A stretch of DNA of 64,000 nt from Ophiodon elongatus. Its lineage: Eukaryota > Chordata > Actinopteri > Perciformes > Hexagrammidae. Of this stretch, positions 24,141 to 35,878 are shown in pieces. Each line of letters opens with the position of its first letter. Position 1 is the first letter of the stretch. Both the position numbers and the translations under genes were made by a program. The DNA lies in NCBI GenBank assembly GCA_016806645.1, contig JACSYO010000040.1:958001-1022000 (forward strand). The letters run 5' to 3'. The notes under the pieces are model-generated. The model was not told the origin of the DNA and did no database searches. It saw only the letters and a program-made list of their open reading frames with translations.

Positions 24141-24484
24141 AGCATCACAGCGGCGCAGGTGTTTTGTGGAGTATTTATGAGAAGACATCTGGCTGTCAGA
24201 GTTGGTGAGGTGCATTTTAAAGAGTGAACACTCCACTCTTTAAGAGGGACATTGCAGCACACTGATACAGTTCTGCTCCACACATCAAATCAAATAACAA
24301 TTTAAAAAGAGTCGTCACAGCGATGAAGGAGCGCCTTCTTGTCACGACCGTCCTCATCCTGCTGGTTTGCATGATTCTGAGATGATCTGAGTGTGAGGAA
24401 AGATGCCAGAGGAAACAGAGGCCTTGCAACTGAGAGAGCTGATGGTTTCCTCCTTTTCATCACTCGGGCAACACTAATGATGTC

Positions 24485-24508
24485 GGTGGGGGTGGGAGGG
24501 GGGGGGAC
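24485..24508 (+). repeat. G-rich tract
   Basis: GGTGGGGGTGGGAGGGGGGGGG has at least four G-runs of three or more, so it could form a G-quadruplex on the plus strand. Confidence 0.7.
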
Positions 24509-25363
<855 letters not shown>

Positions 25364-25428
25364 GAGCAGGGAAGCAAAACGCGGAAAACAAGCCACCTCT
25401 CTTTTTCCAATCTTTTCTCCCATCTCGA

Positions 25429-25478
25429 GGAGGGGGGGCGAGCGGGGGAGGGGGGGTGTGTGTGAGGGGAGCGGGGGG
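25429..25478 (+). repeat. G-rich tract next to (GT)n
   Basis: Runs such as GAGGGGGGGCGAGCGGGGGAG and GGAGCGGGGGG contain many G-triplets, giving G-quadruplex potential. Confidence 0.75.
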
Positions 25479-26474
25479 TACCTAAAACACCTAAAACACA
25501 GAAAACAACAACAGCAAAAAATAAAATCTTGTCTCTCCTTTCCCGGGGTTTGATCCCTCCCCCGGCCCCAAGAGGACTCTTGTTAAATTGTAGCTGCATA
25601 CTAACAGCTTCCTCTGAATCAATTACCATTTGGAAATAAATGTCACAGCTTTGGAAACTGTCACCGGGCAGAGACTGAGAGGAACCGGTGCTTTATTAAG
25701 GATGGAATAGATGCTGAAGGTTTTGTAAACACTCACATTCTTGCTGTTAAAAAAAAAAAAAAAAAGACAGATTTCCAATTAAACCATCATCTTTCACTTG
25801 GATATGCTTTGCAGAGGAAATAGGAAATGGAGAATCCACTGCCCACGTTGTTGTGCTAAAGTGTGCAGTGAAACTCTCCCCAGAGACTTTAAAGTGTAAA
25901 TTCAATATGTTATCATAAAAACCTAATTATGCAGAGCAAAGGAAGACACCATAAAGATTCTATGGGTGACCTTTGGCAACTCTGACAACGTAAGCTTTGT
26001 AACCAAAGCAGAAGTCCAAAGAAAGTGTCCTCAGATGTGAGCGTTCACCGTCAGTGTCTCGGAGAAAGCAATAAGGCCGAGTGATTGAAATGTCAATATA
26101 ACATTTACTTTTAATAACCTAGAGGCAATAAGGACTTGACGTGTATCATGAGAAGAGGAATCTCTTAAGCCTTCTTCCTCCTCACCTGATTAAGGGACAG
26201 TGTTTGTAAAAGAGAGAAGAAGGGCCGACGCTCAGTCCAAACCAGATTGGAGTCCTTGCCTTGACTTCATTCAGAGATATTGTGTCCAGGCTGCACAAAC
26301 AGAGGAGCTGTGGAACTTGGTTTTTACTGAGCGTCTAGATGAGTCTCAAACCCGCGACCTCAGATCAGTTTTCGTCTTCGATACCAGCTCGGTCGCTTCG
26401 CCACGTCTCACTCTGACGCACAAGGAACCCTTCGGGTTTGACCCTCTGGAGGTGTTATCAGGTGAGGAGTGGTG
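25479..26474. other. Gene-free stretch
   Basis: It contains a poly-A run at about 25749..25765. An open frame from about 26200 runs into the dispersed repeat at 26475; I recognise no homology in it. Confidence 0.45.
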
Positions 26475-27165
26475 GGGTCAAACAAACACAGGACTTTCCA
26501 CCAGGAGACCGGTGTTCGTGTCGTTGAGTTATTTTACTTCAGTGGTGTTTTTTCCGTTCGTAAGATTACGTTTTACTTGTAGTTTGTGTACATATTTTAA
26601 GCACCATGATGTTTTTCCTAAACCTAACAACGTGATTTTGTTGTCTAAGGCAGCGGTCCTCAACCTTTTGTGCCACGGACCGGTTTTGTGTGAGACAATA
26701 TTTTCACGGACCGGCTTTCAAGGTGTTTGCCATAAATATGACGTAATAAATATGACGTAATAAATATGACGTAATAAAGTGATACGACCGGCATAAAGAC
26801 GTGATTGATGAATGTAATGTAGCCAACGATCTACCATAAATAAAAAGTTTGTATTTGATATTAAATAAGAATATCTGAAAATGGATAAAACGACAAATAA
26901 TTTTTTTTCCAGTAATATATAAGGTACATAAAAAATACAAATCACCATTACGCCGAATTATCTCCACATATTCTGCAGAGCGTGAGAATCTCCTGTAGGA
27001 TGAACCCGTATTTTAAGTAGGACTCCTGATGTTGTCTTTTAAATGCAGGTTTCTTCCTCCTGGTCGGGGACCACCGGTCCAAACCAAAGCAAGTGTTTCT
27101 GTTTGAACTCACAACGTGAACAGCGTGTTTCCTGCGACCGTAGCGGAGCGTCACAGTTTAGTAGA
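26475..27165 (+). repeat. Dispersed repeat (AAACAAACACAGGACTTTC family) split by a hAT insertion
   Basis: The left part (26475..26650) starts GGTCAAACAAACACAGGAC, continues GTTGAGTTATTTTAC and ends CCTAACAACGTGATTTTGTTG. The right part (27077..27165) resumes with CCAAACCAAAGCAAGTG, TGAACTCACAACGTGAAC and TGCGACCG, which also occur near 31145..31210. The interval between them is a hAT element. Confidence 0.65.
26651..27076. mobile_element. Non-autonomous hAT transposon
   Basis: The left end is CAGCGGTCCTCAACCTTTTG with the following CCACGGACCGG. The right end, reverse-complemented, is CGGTGGTCCCCGACCAGG. Both match the hAT (Tip100/Zaphod-like) termini CAGNGGTCCCCAACC. The flanking octamers GTCTAAGG and GTCCAAAC agree at 5 of 8 positions, a decayed 8-bp duplication. 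Inside, a 14-bp unit containing TGACGTAA is repeated three times (26732..26773). It has no transposase. Confidence 0.82.
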
Positions 27166-29228
27166 ACGCAGTAGCGGCCGTACGTTTCCCCCCTCGGCCT
27201 TCAGGTCTGTCCTCCACAGTCCTCCCTGAATGAATCCACCTCTTAATACCATCATTATGACGCCATGGCTCTAGAAACTACACATTTAGACAGAAACGCA
27301 TCATAACTAGGCGTTGCATCACCTTAACGTAGCGTAGTCCGTCTTGAAAATGGCGTTGTTTGTATTTCTGCAACCAAATCTATCTCTTCTCCTCCATCGG
27401 CCATTGTGGGTTAAAAAAGTAACACAAAAACAACGCTTCTATATCTATCTACACAAATTAACGCTAGCTCGTTCAGGTAGCCACAGGATCAGGTTCAGGT
27501 TATTAGCTCCGCCTCTCACCAGTGGCATCCAATCAAAAGACGTGCCTGTGCTGACGTCATTGTACGCCTGCATGCTGGCCCCGGTGTCGCCAACTCGAAA
27601 TCTGATTGGTTAACACCACAGTTTAGATTCCGTTAACTTTAAGCTACAGACGCCAGCACTGTTGATTCTGAAGGCCTAAGGGCAGATTTCTTGTTCCCTA
27701 GCAACACATGACGGCTGAAATCTGATTGGATAAGAGCTCTAACGTAAAGGCCAGCCCTCCACTCTCGACCTGAGGCTGGAAGCAGCGCAACCAAGAGAAA
27801 AGCTATGAAATGAAGAGAATAGACGATGGGGAATAATTTAATAAATTAAATTTAAATTCTGATGATGTTTAGGCCAGCAGAGAAGGCCTTGCTGGCCCTG
27901 ACGGCCCGATACTGGTACAACGTGACTCCAGGTCTACCGACCGAGCGTCAGCGTGTGACGAGTTGGGAGCGAGAGGTGCTCGTTAATACAGAGCGTTTAG
28001 TTCCTGAGGTGCGATGTCACGGACAACCTGACCTGGTACGTGAACTCCTCCTCTGAGTGTCATGAGTAGTTGTGTCCTTATCTGTCATGGAAGCTGGAAG
28101 ACTATAAAGAGTCAGCACAGCTGAGAAGAAGCCACGGACATCGCTTGTTTGCACTTTGAAAGAAGCTAACGGCGCTAGCTCAGAAAGCTGCTAAACGTAG
28201 CGAGAAAGTCCCTTCAAGATTTCCTCCAAAGACACTCGACCAAAATGATCATCGTGAACGTGAACGACCGATATGACTATCGTTAGTATTCACATGTTCA
28301 GCTCGCAGATTGTGGACCAAGATACCAGATTTTGATATATAGATTGCTGTTGGGATGTAAAGTGGATTCCAACAAATATAAGAAAAAGTGTTTCTCAAAT
28401 ACTTTACCTGCTATGGCTGAGAGGAAATGTGCAGGTGGTGTTTTCATTTCATCATGTTCAGTTTATTTGCCCAAAAAAGAAAATTGCATTCAGACTTTAC
28501 ATAAAAAAGTGAGTCCTCCTCCAAGTTTGGGTGGTAATGTGATTTAATTAAATTCCAATGCATGTATTTTATAACAGTATTACTGATACTGATGCCAGTC
28601 CCAACTGAAGAGTGGAGCTCGATCAGACATATAAATCAATACACATTTGTAGTCGCATCTAAAACAATAAAAAACAAACAAAAAGAGATGGTTCGAAGAG
28701 AGAACGTCCTTTTATATTTGTGATTTTACAACATGTTGCATCGACTGCTGTGACTCACTAACTGATAAATCCAGTTTTATGCAGTTAGGATTAGCATTAA
28801 TAGAGAATAACATTCTCGCCTCCTTCTTACCACGGCGCAAACAACCTAATTCCTTATCAAGACGTTTGTCCCAAGCTGACACCGCGAGGCCGACGCTGCT
28901 CAGACGTGAGCTTCGGGCAAAAAAAAAGAAAGAAAAAAAAGTGCACATCCACTAATATTTTGTCATATTCAGTGTTTAGTGCAGCGCGCCTCGAGTGTTG
29001 AGACTTGTAGACGTGAACTCTGAACACGCTGAACAAGCTGCAGAAGAGGAAACAGAGAGAGGAAGACGAGCTGCTTGTTTCTGAGTGCGTCGTTAACTCG
29101 GTTAGAGCTCACGGCCTGCAGAGCCGCATGGGCGTGCAGCATCTCCTCTCCCACACTTATTGTTTTTAAACCCAATTTCAGCATGTTCGCGTTTGGCGCC
29201 ACAGGAAAATGAAATCTAATTGGCTCAT
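27166..29228. other. Gene-free stretch, possible old repeats at 27440..27740
   Basis: The interval 27440..27740 has paired TCTGATTGGTTAA and TCTGATTGGATAA motifs about 125 bp apart, as in some fish transposon relics; I could not define its ends. No gene is recognised. Confidence 0.4.
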
Positions 29229-29252
29229 TATATATATATATATATATATATA
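29229..29252 (+). repeat. (TA)n microsatellite
   Basis: Twelve TA repeats. Confidence 0.95.
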
Positions 29253-32200
29253 AGTACAAATATTGAATTGTGCATATTGCAGAATGTTTGGGGTCCAGCA
29301 GCATCAACGCACACGAAAGAATGAAAACAGAACGAAGCGATTAAACGTCGGCTGAGGAGGAAAGTGTGAAAAACTCTGGTAGCAGGAATCTTCCTTTTTT
29401 TTTTTTTGGTTCTCACTTTTGAGCGTGTGTCGGTCTCTGATTGGCTGCAGCAGCCAGACGCACGGAGCCTAATGAGATGGTGACTGATACGGCCCCATCC
29501 CGCTGCTCACGGAGGATGAAATATAAGACAAAGTTCACACCTGGCTGGCTGGAGATCCCGATTCATTCCGCCCACTTAAGGGTCCAGCGCCACCTGCCAG
29601 TCGGCCTTTATCACCTCCATCACTCCACTTAATCAGAAGTGCTGGCTAAGGATTCCCTCTAATCAGACCAATTAGACTTCAAGGCCTCGTCTTTCTGGCA
29701 GAACGTCCTCTTACTTCAGGAAAGTCTTTGGCGCAGGCCCAGCCGAGCTTTCAGAGAACAACCTTGAGCAGTTTTTTTATTTTATTTTTAATTTCCTCCA
29801 TAACCTTTATTTAACAAGGGAGGTCAATTTAGAGCAGATTGTTTCTCACTATGACAGAGATAAATGCCTCTTGAGGGTCTAAAAGGAACTCGGGTTAAAA
29901 CGCGGCAACACACAGCGGAGCTTTACGCCAACAAGAGTATTAAACAACTTGGAGGAAAGGGCACTCGGCAATACTTCATCCATTTTTCCTCGAGACGCTG
30001 ACAGAAGACTCGCTGTCTTCGTCGTCACGTCTGTAAAGCATCTGTTACACATCCTTCTGGATCTTCAGTCTTCAGTCACTCAGACGGTTCTCTGAAACCT
30101 GTCGGTCTAAACATCAAAGGCGTGTGTTTTCTCACTCAGCCACGCTGAGAGATTCAATCATCATAAACAAGACACACAAGTTACACACTGTCACACGTCG
30201 CGACACTCGGAGCGTTGCTTTTCAACCGTATTCTAAATAGTTTTCAAACATTAAAGAGAAATTCATACACTCGCGCTTTCGCTCCGCAGTCATATTTCAT
30301 AAACATTATAAAGTGAAGAACCCGCAGAACCAACTCCTCCGGTGACCTTGTAATAGTTTTTGACATTTGGGATTTCTGAAACATGTTTAATCTCAGGATA
30401 ATCATGGTAAATCGGACAGCGCTATCCATCATAGCCCGTTGTAATTACCTGCGTATAGATCACTGTCACATGAAAAGGGCCATTAAAGGGAGCTCTGTGT
30501 GTGAATAGAAAACATTCAATCAAAATGCCACAGGCGACACCGCCGGCAGCCGAGAGCGGTGATTGAACAAGAAACCTAAGCGGGACATCCCACGCCGGTG
30601 GCCTCGTTCCCGGGTGGGCGTTCCCCGGGTGACAGTCACACAAACAGGTCTGTCAGCGTGGTTCAGCTGAGCTCACAGTCTGCTGGAAGAACAAAACTGT
30701 TTCTTTTAAACATATTTTCTCAGCCTGATGTCACCGATTGAATAACACAGCATTTCTTTCTGTGTGTGTTTGATACACATTCATCACATGTCTTTTCATG
30801 CCGCAGCAATATCAGACGCTCAGTTCTCCAGAAACGAGGAAAGTCGGCGTGTGGAGGAAGACGGGGGTCGGATGGATCGGTCTGAAAACATGACTTATCC
30901 CCCAGGAGGCCGACGTTCAATCAACTCAACACGACTTTACGTTGGATAATACGAGACTAACTTACGGGGCACGCTCACGTGCACTAAAGGCCCTTCACTC
31001 TCTGTTCAGGTAGACATTACTCTGCGACATCTTTAGTTGTTTGCTGCTATACTAAAGCTCTGAATGTTAAACACAGCTCCTTCATCTAATGGAACATAAT
31101 TTAAGTAACCCTAAACATATTATTTTGGCCCAAACCAGGATGTTTTCCTGACAATAACTAACTAGTTTTGTTTGAGTTCACAACGTTAACCACACGTTTA
31201 ATACTGCGACCGCCCGACTATGAATGAAAAGTCGTGAATGAGAATTAATGAACCGCGAAGATCGCAGAAAGAGTAGACAGGACATGCTAAACGTCCTTGA
31301 AACGGGAGTTCTATTGATTCTCTTTGCCATGAGTTCCCATTCATTTTCTTTATGATAACTTTGTGGTTTCATCACTGATATCTGATCAGATGTTCATCAG
31401 CAACCAACACTGATGATCAGAAAGGGTTTAAAACAAACCTCCGCTCTCTTTCCGCTGCTCCCGTTATATCTCCGTCTTCAAAGCCAACGGACTCCATTGA
31501 CAACAAGAGTCATTTTACTTTGCACAGCCTACATAAACAACCCACTTCAAAAAATCTCAACTAACCCTTTCAGTTATTTCCTAACGTAGCACAGCTAATG
31601 CAGACTTGTGCTATAATTATTCATAATTACATTGATTAGCTTAGTGTGGGAAACTGTTCACAGCTGAGCGTTTCCATTTGAAAGCCCCAGAAAAGAACCC
31701 CGATGCATCAACCCTTTCTCTAGGTTGGAAACCACGGCGTCAGATCACAGGATGAAAACAGAGACTTGATGACTGATACCACTTCCAGCTGTGTGTGTTG
31801 CTCTCTGGATCTTTGGTGATTTCTCTCCCTGAAGATTGAATGTTACTGTGCAGGTTGAATAGATAAAGCTCTGAATAAAATGAGTTAATAAAATGCAATT
31901 TCACAGCGATTTCAGAGACACTGCAGATCATAAATTAGTGATTGTGAACGCCTAAAGAAAAAGTGAAAGTAAAAGTGAGAGAGCGAATACCCGGGAGCAT
32001 AAAAAGGCCCACTGCTTTAAAAAGAATTAAAAAGTAATTGATTTAGATCGTGTGATAGTGAAGGATTATGATGGCTATCAGCCGCTGCCATAAAGTCGAC
32101 CTGAAGTATTTAAAAATGTTTGGTCAAGTTATAAATGGGTAGAAGGAGGTTTGACAGAAGGGAATTGTATTGATATATATTGTACCAGAGTGGATCAATG

Positions 32201-32429
32201 CAATAAGCATGACAATCGAAAGAGATATTGTTGTATTCAAATATTCATGTAAAGAGGTTATGTTGTTTTATTCCGGCCTCATTATCTCTGAAGAGACGCC
32301 TGTCACTCTGCAGATGATTGCTGCTCCTCCAATGAAATGACATGTAATTCAAGTGATAGTGTGACGGACAGGAATATAAGTAGCATGCAGTTCTTAGCAT
32401 AAATAAGTCACGTTTGACGAAGGCGAGAC

Positions 32430-32431
<2 letters not shown>
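29253..32431. other. Gene-free stretch
   Basis: No gene is recognised. CCAGCGCCACCTGCCAG at 29583..29599 resembles a minus-oriented CTCF motif. A fragment near 31135..31210 shares CCAAACCAGGATGTTTTCCT and TTCACAACGTTAACCACACG with the dispersed family at 26475..27165. Confidence 0.5.
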
Positions 32432-32486
<55 letters not shown>

Positions 32487-32496
32487 CATACATATA
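32432..32496 (+). repeat. (AT)n microsatellite
   Basis: About 50 bp of TA repeats with a few GT or CA interruptions. Confidence 0.95.
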
Positions 32497-32625
32497 GATT
32501 CACCATATCTTTGCAGATGCACACACTTTTTTTCTCCTATAAGCCCCTGACAGGCAAATGAGTGGTGTAAACTCAAACGGTATTGATTATGAGTTTTGTT
32601 ATTGCCTCCAGCAAAAATAGCCAGG

Positions 32626-32700
32626 AGGATGTTCTTCCCTGGGATTATGGCTATGATGTTGGTGCAGCACCAAAGCGCCCATAATCACCGAGAACATCCT
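32626..32700. other. 75-bp imperfect stem-loop
   Basis: There are three nested complementary segments: AGGATGTTCT with AGAACATCCT (32626..32635 and 32691..32700), GATTATGG with CCATAATC (32643..32650 and 32679..32686), and TTGGTGC with GCACCAA (32659..32665 and 32667..32673). They are separated by asymmetric internal loops of 4-8 nt. It could be a relic of an inverted-repeat element or a structured RNA; nothing else supports transcription. Confidence 0.55.
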
Positions 32701-33006
32701 GAAGGTTATTGCAGCTTTAATACAATGGCTGCTGAAGTCTGGGTGCACTCTTGAGAAGTTTTCTCCCAAGTGGTAAACATTTAAAAAGAATTATTAAAAA
32801 GTAAATGTCTCATGAATATAGGTTATCTTGCAGGGAGTCAGAGAGCACGTTCAAAATGTGTTTCTCTGAGTGTCTTGCTTTAAAAATGAGAAATGCTTTA
32901 AATTTGAATCTGATCAGTGTCAAAATATGCATTTTCTGTGAATATAAAGACAATATTTAAGGATGAACAGCACAAAATGTTAAGTGAGACAGACTTGGTT
33001 CATAAT

Positions 33007-33262
33007 TTAAGGGCACATATCAAGGAAAACACACTTTCTTGCAAGCCAATCAGAGCAGACTGTTTTTTTTCGGGACGGGGAGTCTTAAAGAGACAGGCGC
33101 TAAAACGAAGCGTTTCAAACAGAGGGTGAATACAGGTATATTCAGGCGGACAGTATGAGAAAAATAAAGAGTTTTTTGAACATTTAAACATGTAAACATG
33201 TTCTAGTAGAAACCCCAAATAAAAGTATGAACCTGAAAATGAGTATGATATGTCTCCTTTAA
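33007..33262. mobile_element. TTAA-flanked MITE, 256 bp
   Basis: TTAA at 33007..33010 and at 33259..33262 bounds ends that are inverted copies: GGGCACATATCA on the left and AGGAGACATATCA on the right strand, differing by one indel and two substitutions. The right terminal phrase GATATGTCTCCTTTAA is common in fish repeats. The element has no coding capacity. Confidence 0.75.
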
Positions 33263-33437
33263 CTTTATTACATACATATGCATTTTTTTTCGGTCTTCCA
33301 AGCGCATGTTGTAGCAAATTTGATAAAGAGTAGAAAACAATTCCTATATGATGAGATAGATAATTTTGACAGACGAATCTGAAGTTTTCTTCTACGCTTG
33401 CCAGTTCAGGAGTTCTGATAAAAACAGTGCTTTCTAA

Positions 33438-33453
33438 ATGACCACATGGTGGC
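33438..33453 (+). promoter_or_regulatory. Isolated CTCF-like motif
   Basis: GACCACATGGTGGCGC agrees with the CTCF core pattern CCANNAGRKGGCGC except at one or two positions. It is a sequence match only, 340 bp from the minus-oriented motif array. Confidence 0.35.
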
Positions 33454-33785
33454 GCTACCTGCTCCAAATCAGTAGCATTTGCCAACTATTGTATGTAATG
33501 GGAATACAGACAAACTGCATGGACAAACAGGAACAGTGGCCACAAGTTGAAACTAAGCAAAATCCCTCTTGGCTGTGAACACTGAATGGTGCAGTCTGTG
33601 AAAACTTTAGATTTAAACTAAAAGATTTCCCCCTGAAAAGCATTTGATCATTCTGGGCTCTCAGAAGTTGTTTTGAAGATACAACCTGCTGCTGGACAAC
33701 AGGTGAGAGCAGTATTGATTCTGAAGTTTGCATCGGAAACATTATGTCCCCAAATCATGGAGGAACATGAGGAGTGCTGAGGTCA

Positions 33786-34132
33786 CAAACCCTGGTGGTC
33801 AGGAGAGAGAATGCAGCTTTAACACGTGAAGCTTTGACTTCTATACAACCAGAGGAGTCGCCCCCTGGTGGTCAGGAGAGAGAATGCAGCTTTAACACAT
33901 GAAGCTTTGACTTCTATACAACCAGAGGAGTCGCCCCCTGGTGGTCAGGAGAGAGAATGCAGCTTTAACACATGAAGCTTTGACTTCTATACAACCAGAG
34001 GAGTCGCCCCCTGGTGGTCAGGAGAGAGAATGCAGCTTTAACACATGAAGCTTTGACTTCTATACAACCAGAGGAGTCGCCCCCTGGTGGTCAGGAGAGA
34101 GAATGCAGCTTTAAGACATGAAGCATTGGCTT
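33786..34132 (-). repeat. CTCF-motif tandem array, minus orientation (four full 73-bp units)
   Basis: CGCCCCCTGGTGG (reverse complement of CCACCAGGGGGCG) occurs at 33859..33871, 33932..33944, 34005..34017 and 34078..34090, at exactly 73-bp spacing. A truncated fifth unit lies at 33786..33800. The units are almost identical, suggesting recent amplification. The outer flank GCCAATGC is shared with the 44-kb copy, but the long tail seen in the other copies is absent here. Confidence 0.95.
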
Positions 34133-35844
34133 CAGTCGGCAGAACCCATCTCACACATCATTACGGTGTAATTAAGTTACTTCAAAGTTCTTTTTCCTGA
34201 AGTGTTTTCATTATTTTGTCCACCCAACGTGTGCATCAGCATGCTGTTTCCTTGGCACAGCGATATGGAGCAGGACTGAGGTTTTGGAGCAGCGTGCAGA
34301 GCGAGCCGTGCCCGTCGGGTTTGGTTTTCTTGCTGGATCTCTCTGCTCCCCGCTGAGGCTGTTCTGGTGAGAAAAAAAAGAGTCTCTGAACTGGGTCACA
34401 GCTGTGCTGCACACAGTGGCACCGTGGCACATTTCTCTGTGAGTGAGGACTATCTGAAGGCCGGGGGAGAAAATGAGCGTGCTTGTTAAACTGCCCCCCC
34501 TCCAAGTAAGATGAGAAGAGCGAGAAGCCAGAGCAATAAATCATTAATCCACCATAAAGGGGCTGGGGGAAGGAAAGGAAACGTCTCTCGGTCTTTTAAT
34601 GCAGCTTGTACCTCTGCCACCTCGGCATGGCCCTCTGGAGATAAACAAGTACACACAGTCGAGAAACAAGGAATAAAAACAAAACATGTCTTTGAAACGT
34701 CCTCGATGGCTCTCCAGGAGAGGGCAAAGGCAAAGCTCAGCTCCGTGGGTCTCCTCACTCCTCACTGGAAGCAGCAGTCAAAACTTCTGCTGCTCAACTC
34801 TCACTCTTATTATTGTAAAATCGTCAAAATACATAATGCAAACTAAAACATTCCAAAGTGTATTCGAGATTTAATAATTTATACGTGCAAAGCTAATAAG
34901 TTTAATTCCCTCCCAGACCTGGCATTAAATGACTCTGTCTTGCCCTCAATTACCGCCGAGAGCAAAGATCACCGGATCGGAGCCGAAATAACGCAGATGC
35001 CCAAGTTATGAATTTGTATAATCTATAACTCTGTTGGCCCAGATTGTCATTAAGACACGCTCTTATGCACTCATTGTATTAATGGCTAAATTGAAAGCAT
35101 GACCACGTAGCCGCAAAGGTTTTTAAGCAATCTTCACGATCAGCATTAATGTGGGGTCTGAGGAGGTCAGGTCTTAAAGGTTTTAAAGCCAAGTTGAAGA
35201 TTTGAGTGGAAGGAAATCATTTTCCCTCCCCGCAGACAGGAAGTAGCAGATGTCATTGAGGAAAAAAAGGAAGAAAATACCAAAACATGTTTTTCCTACT
35301 TATGTTTTCTTTTTCAAACGCATCCGTGATTTTGCCCCGGTTACTCTTTTTTTTAATTTATTCATTTATTCATATGCTATTTTTTTTTTTATGTTTGTGT
35401 GGAACCCAGGAAGTGTAGGTATAACGCGTGGAGTAGCCTCTGGCATTTTCCTTTAAAACAAACAAACAAACACATACGAGCTCACATGAGCTCGGACACT
35501 TGAAGGTGCGAGAAAACAAAAGATTCAACGGGAAGAAACATTTGTGTCGAGAAGAAGAATTACATTAGTTAATTTTGGAAAATAGGAACGTATCCCGACA
35601 CGTTCACACTTCTGTAAATTGAAAGCTACTTGTTCTTGTTAACTACAAACTTCATGGTTTGGTTGAAATAAGTTACACTTTTTAAGTTATGGACATGAAC
35701 TAAAATGAGTGAACGGGGAATTTTGGTTTCCGTCTCTTGTTGCGAGCCCTGATTCGACCCCTCCGTTCACCCCAACCTCCTCCGAACTTCCACAAACTAC
35801 GACAAGAAACCTATTTGTGATATGCTTAAAACAATCTGGGAAAA
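34133..35844. other. Gene-free stretch with CNE-like sequence at 34870..35130
   Basis: No gene. The interval 34870..35130 is compositionally complex and rich in ATTAAT/AATTAC homeodomain-type words, as in conserved non-coding elements. Conservation itself cannot be judged here. Confidence 0.35.
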
Positions 35845-35878
35845 GTTTCCCTCAAAAATGTAATTGAAAGTGCAGTTT
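35845..35878 (+). repeat. Copy of half of the 39.1-kb hairpin repeat
   Basis: GTTTCCCTCAAAAATGTAAT followed by TGAAAGTGCAGTTT parallels GTTTCCCTCGAAATGTAATT and AAGAGTGCAGTTT at 39157..39189. Confidence 0.7.

Noticed and set aside
26200..26760. 186-codon open frame, plus strand
   Set aside because: It starts with GTG, runs through the dispersed repeat into the hAT element, and I recognise no homology.
33000..33485. 161-codon open frame, minus strand
   Set aside because: More than half is the 256-bp MITE; no domain is recognised.
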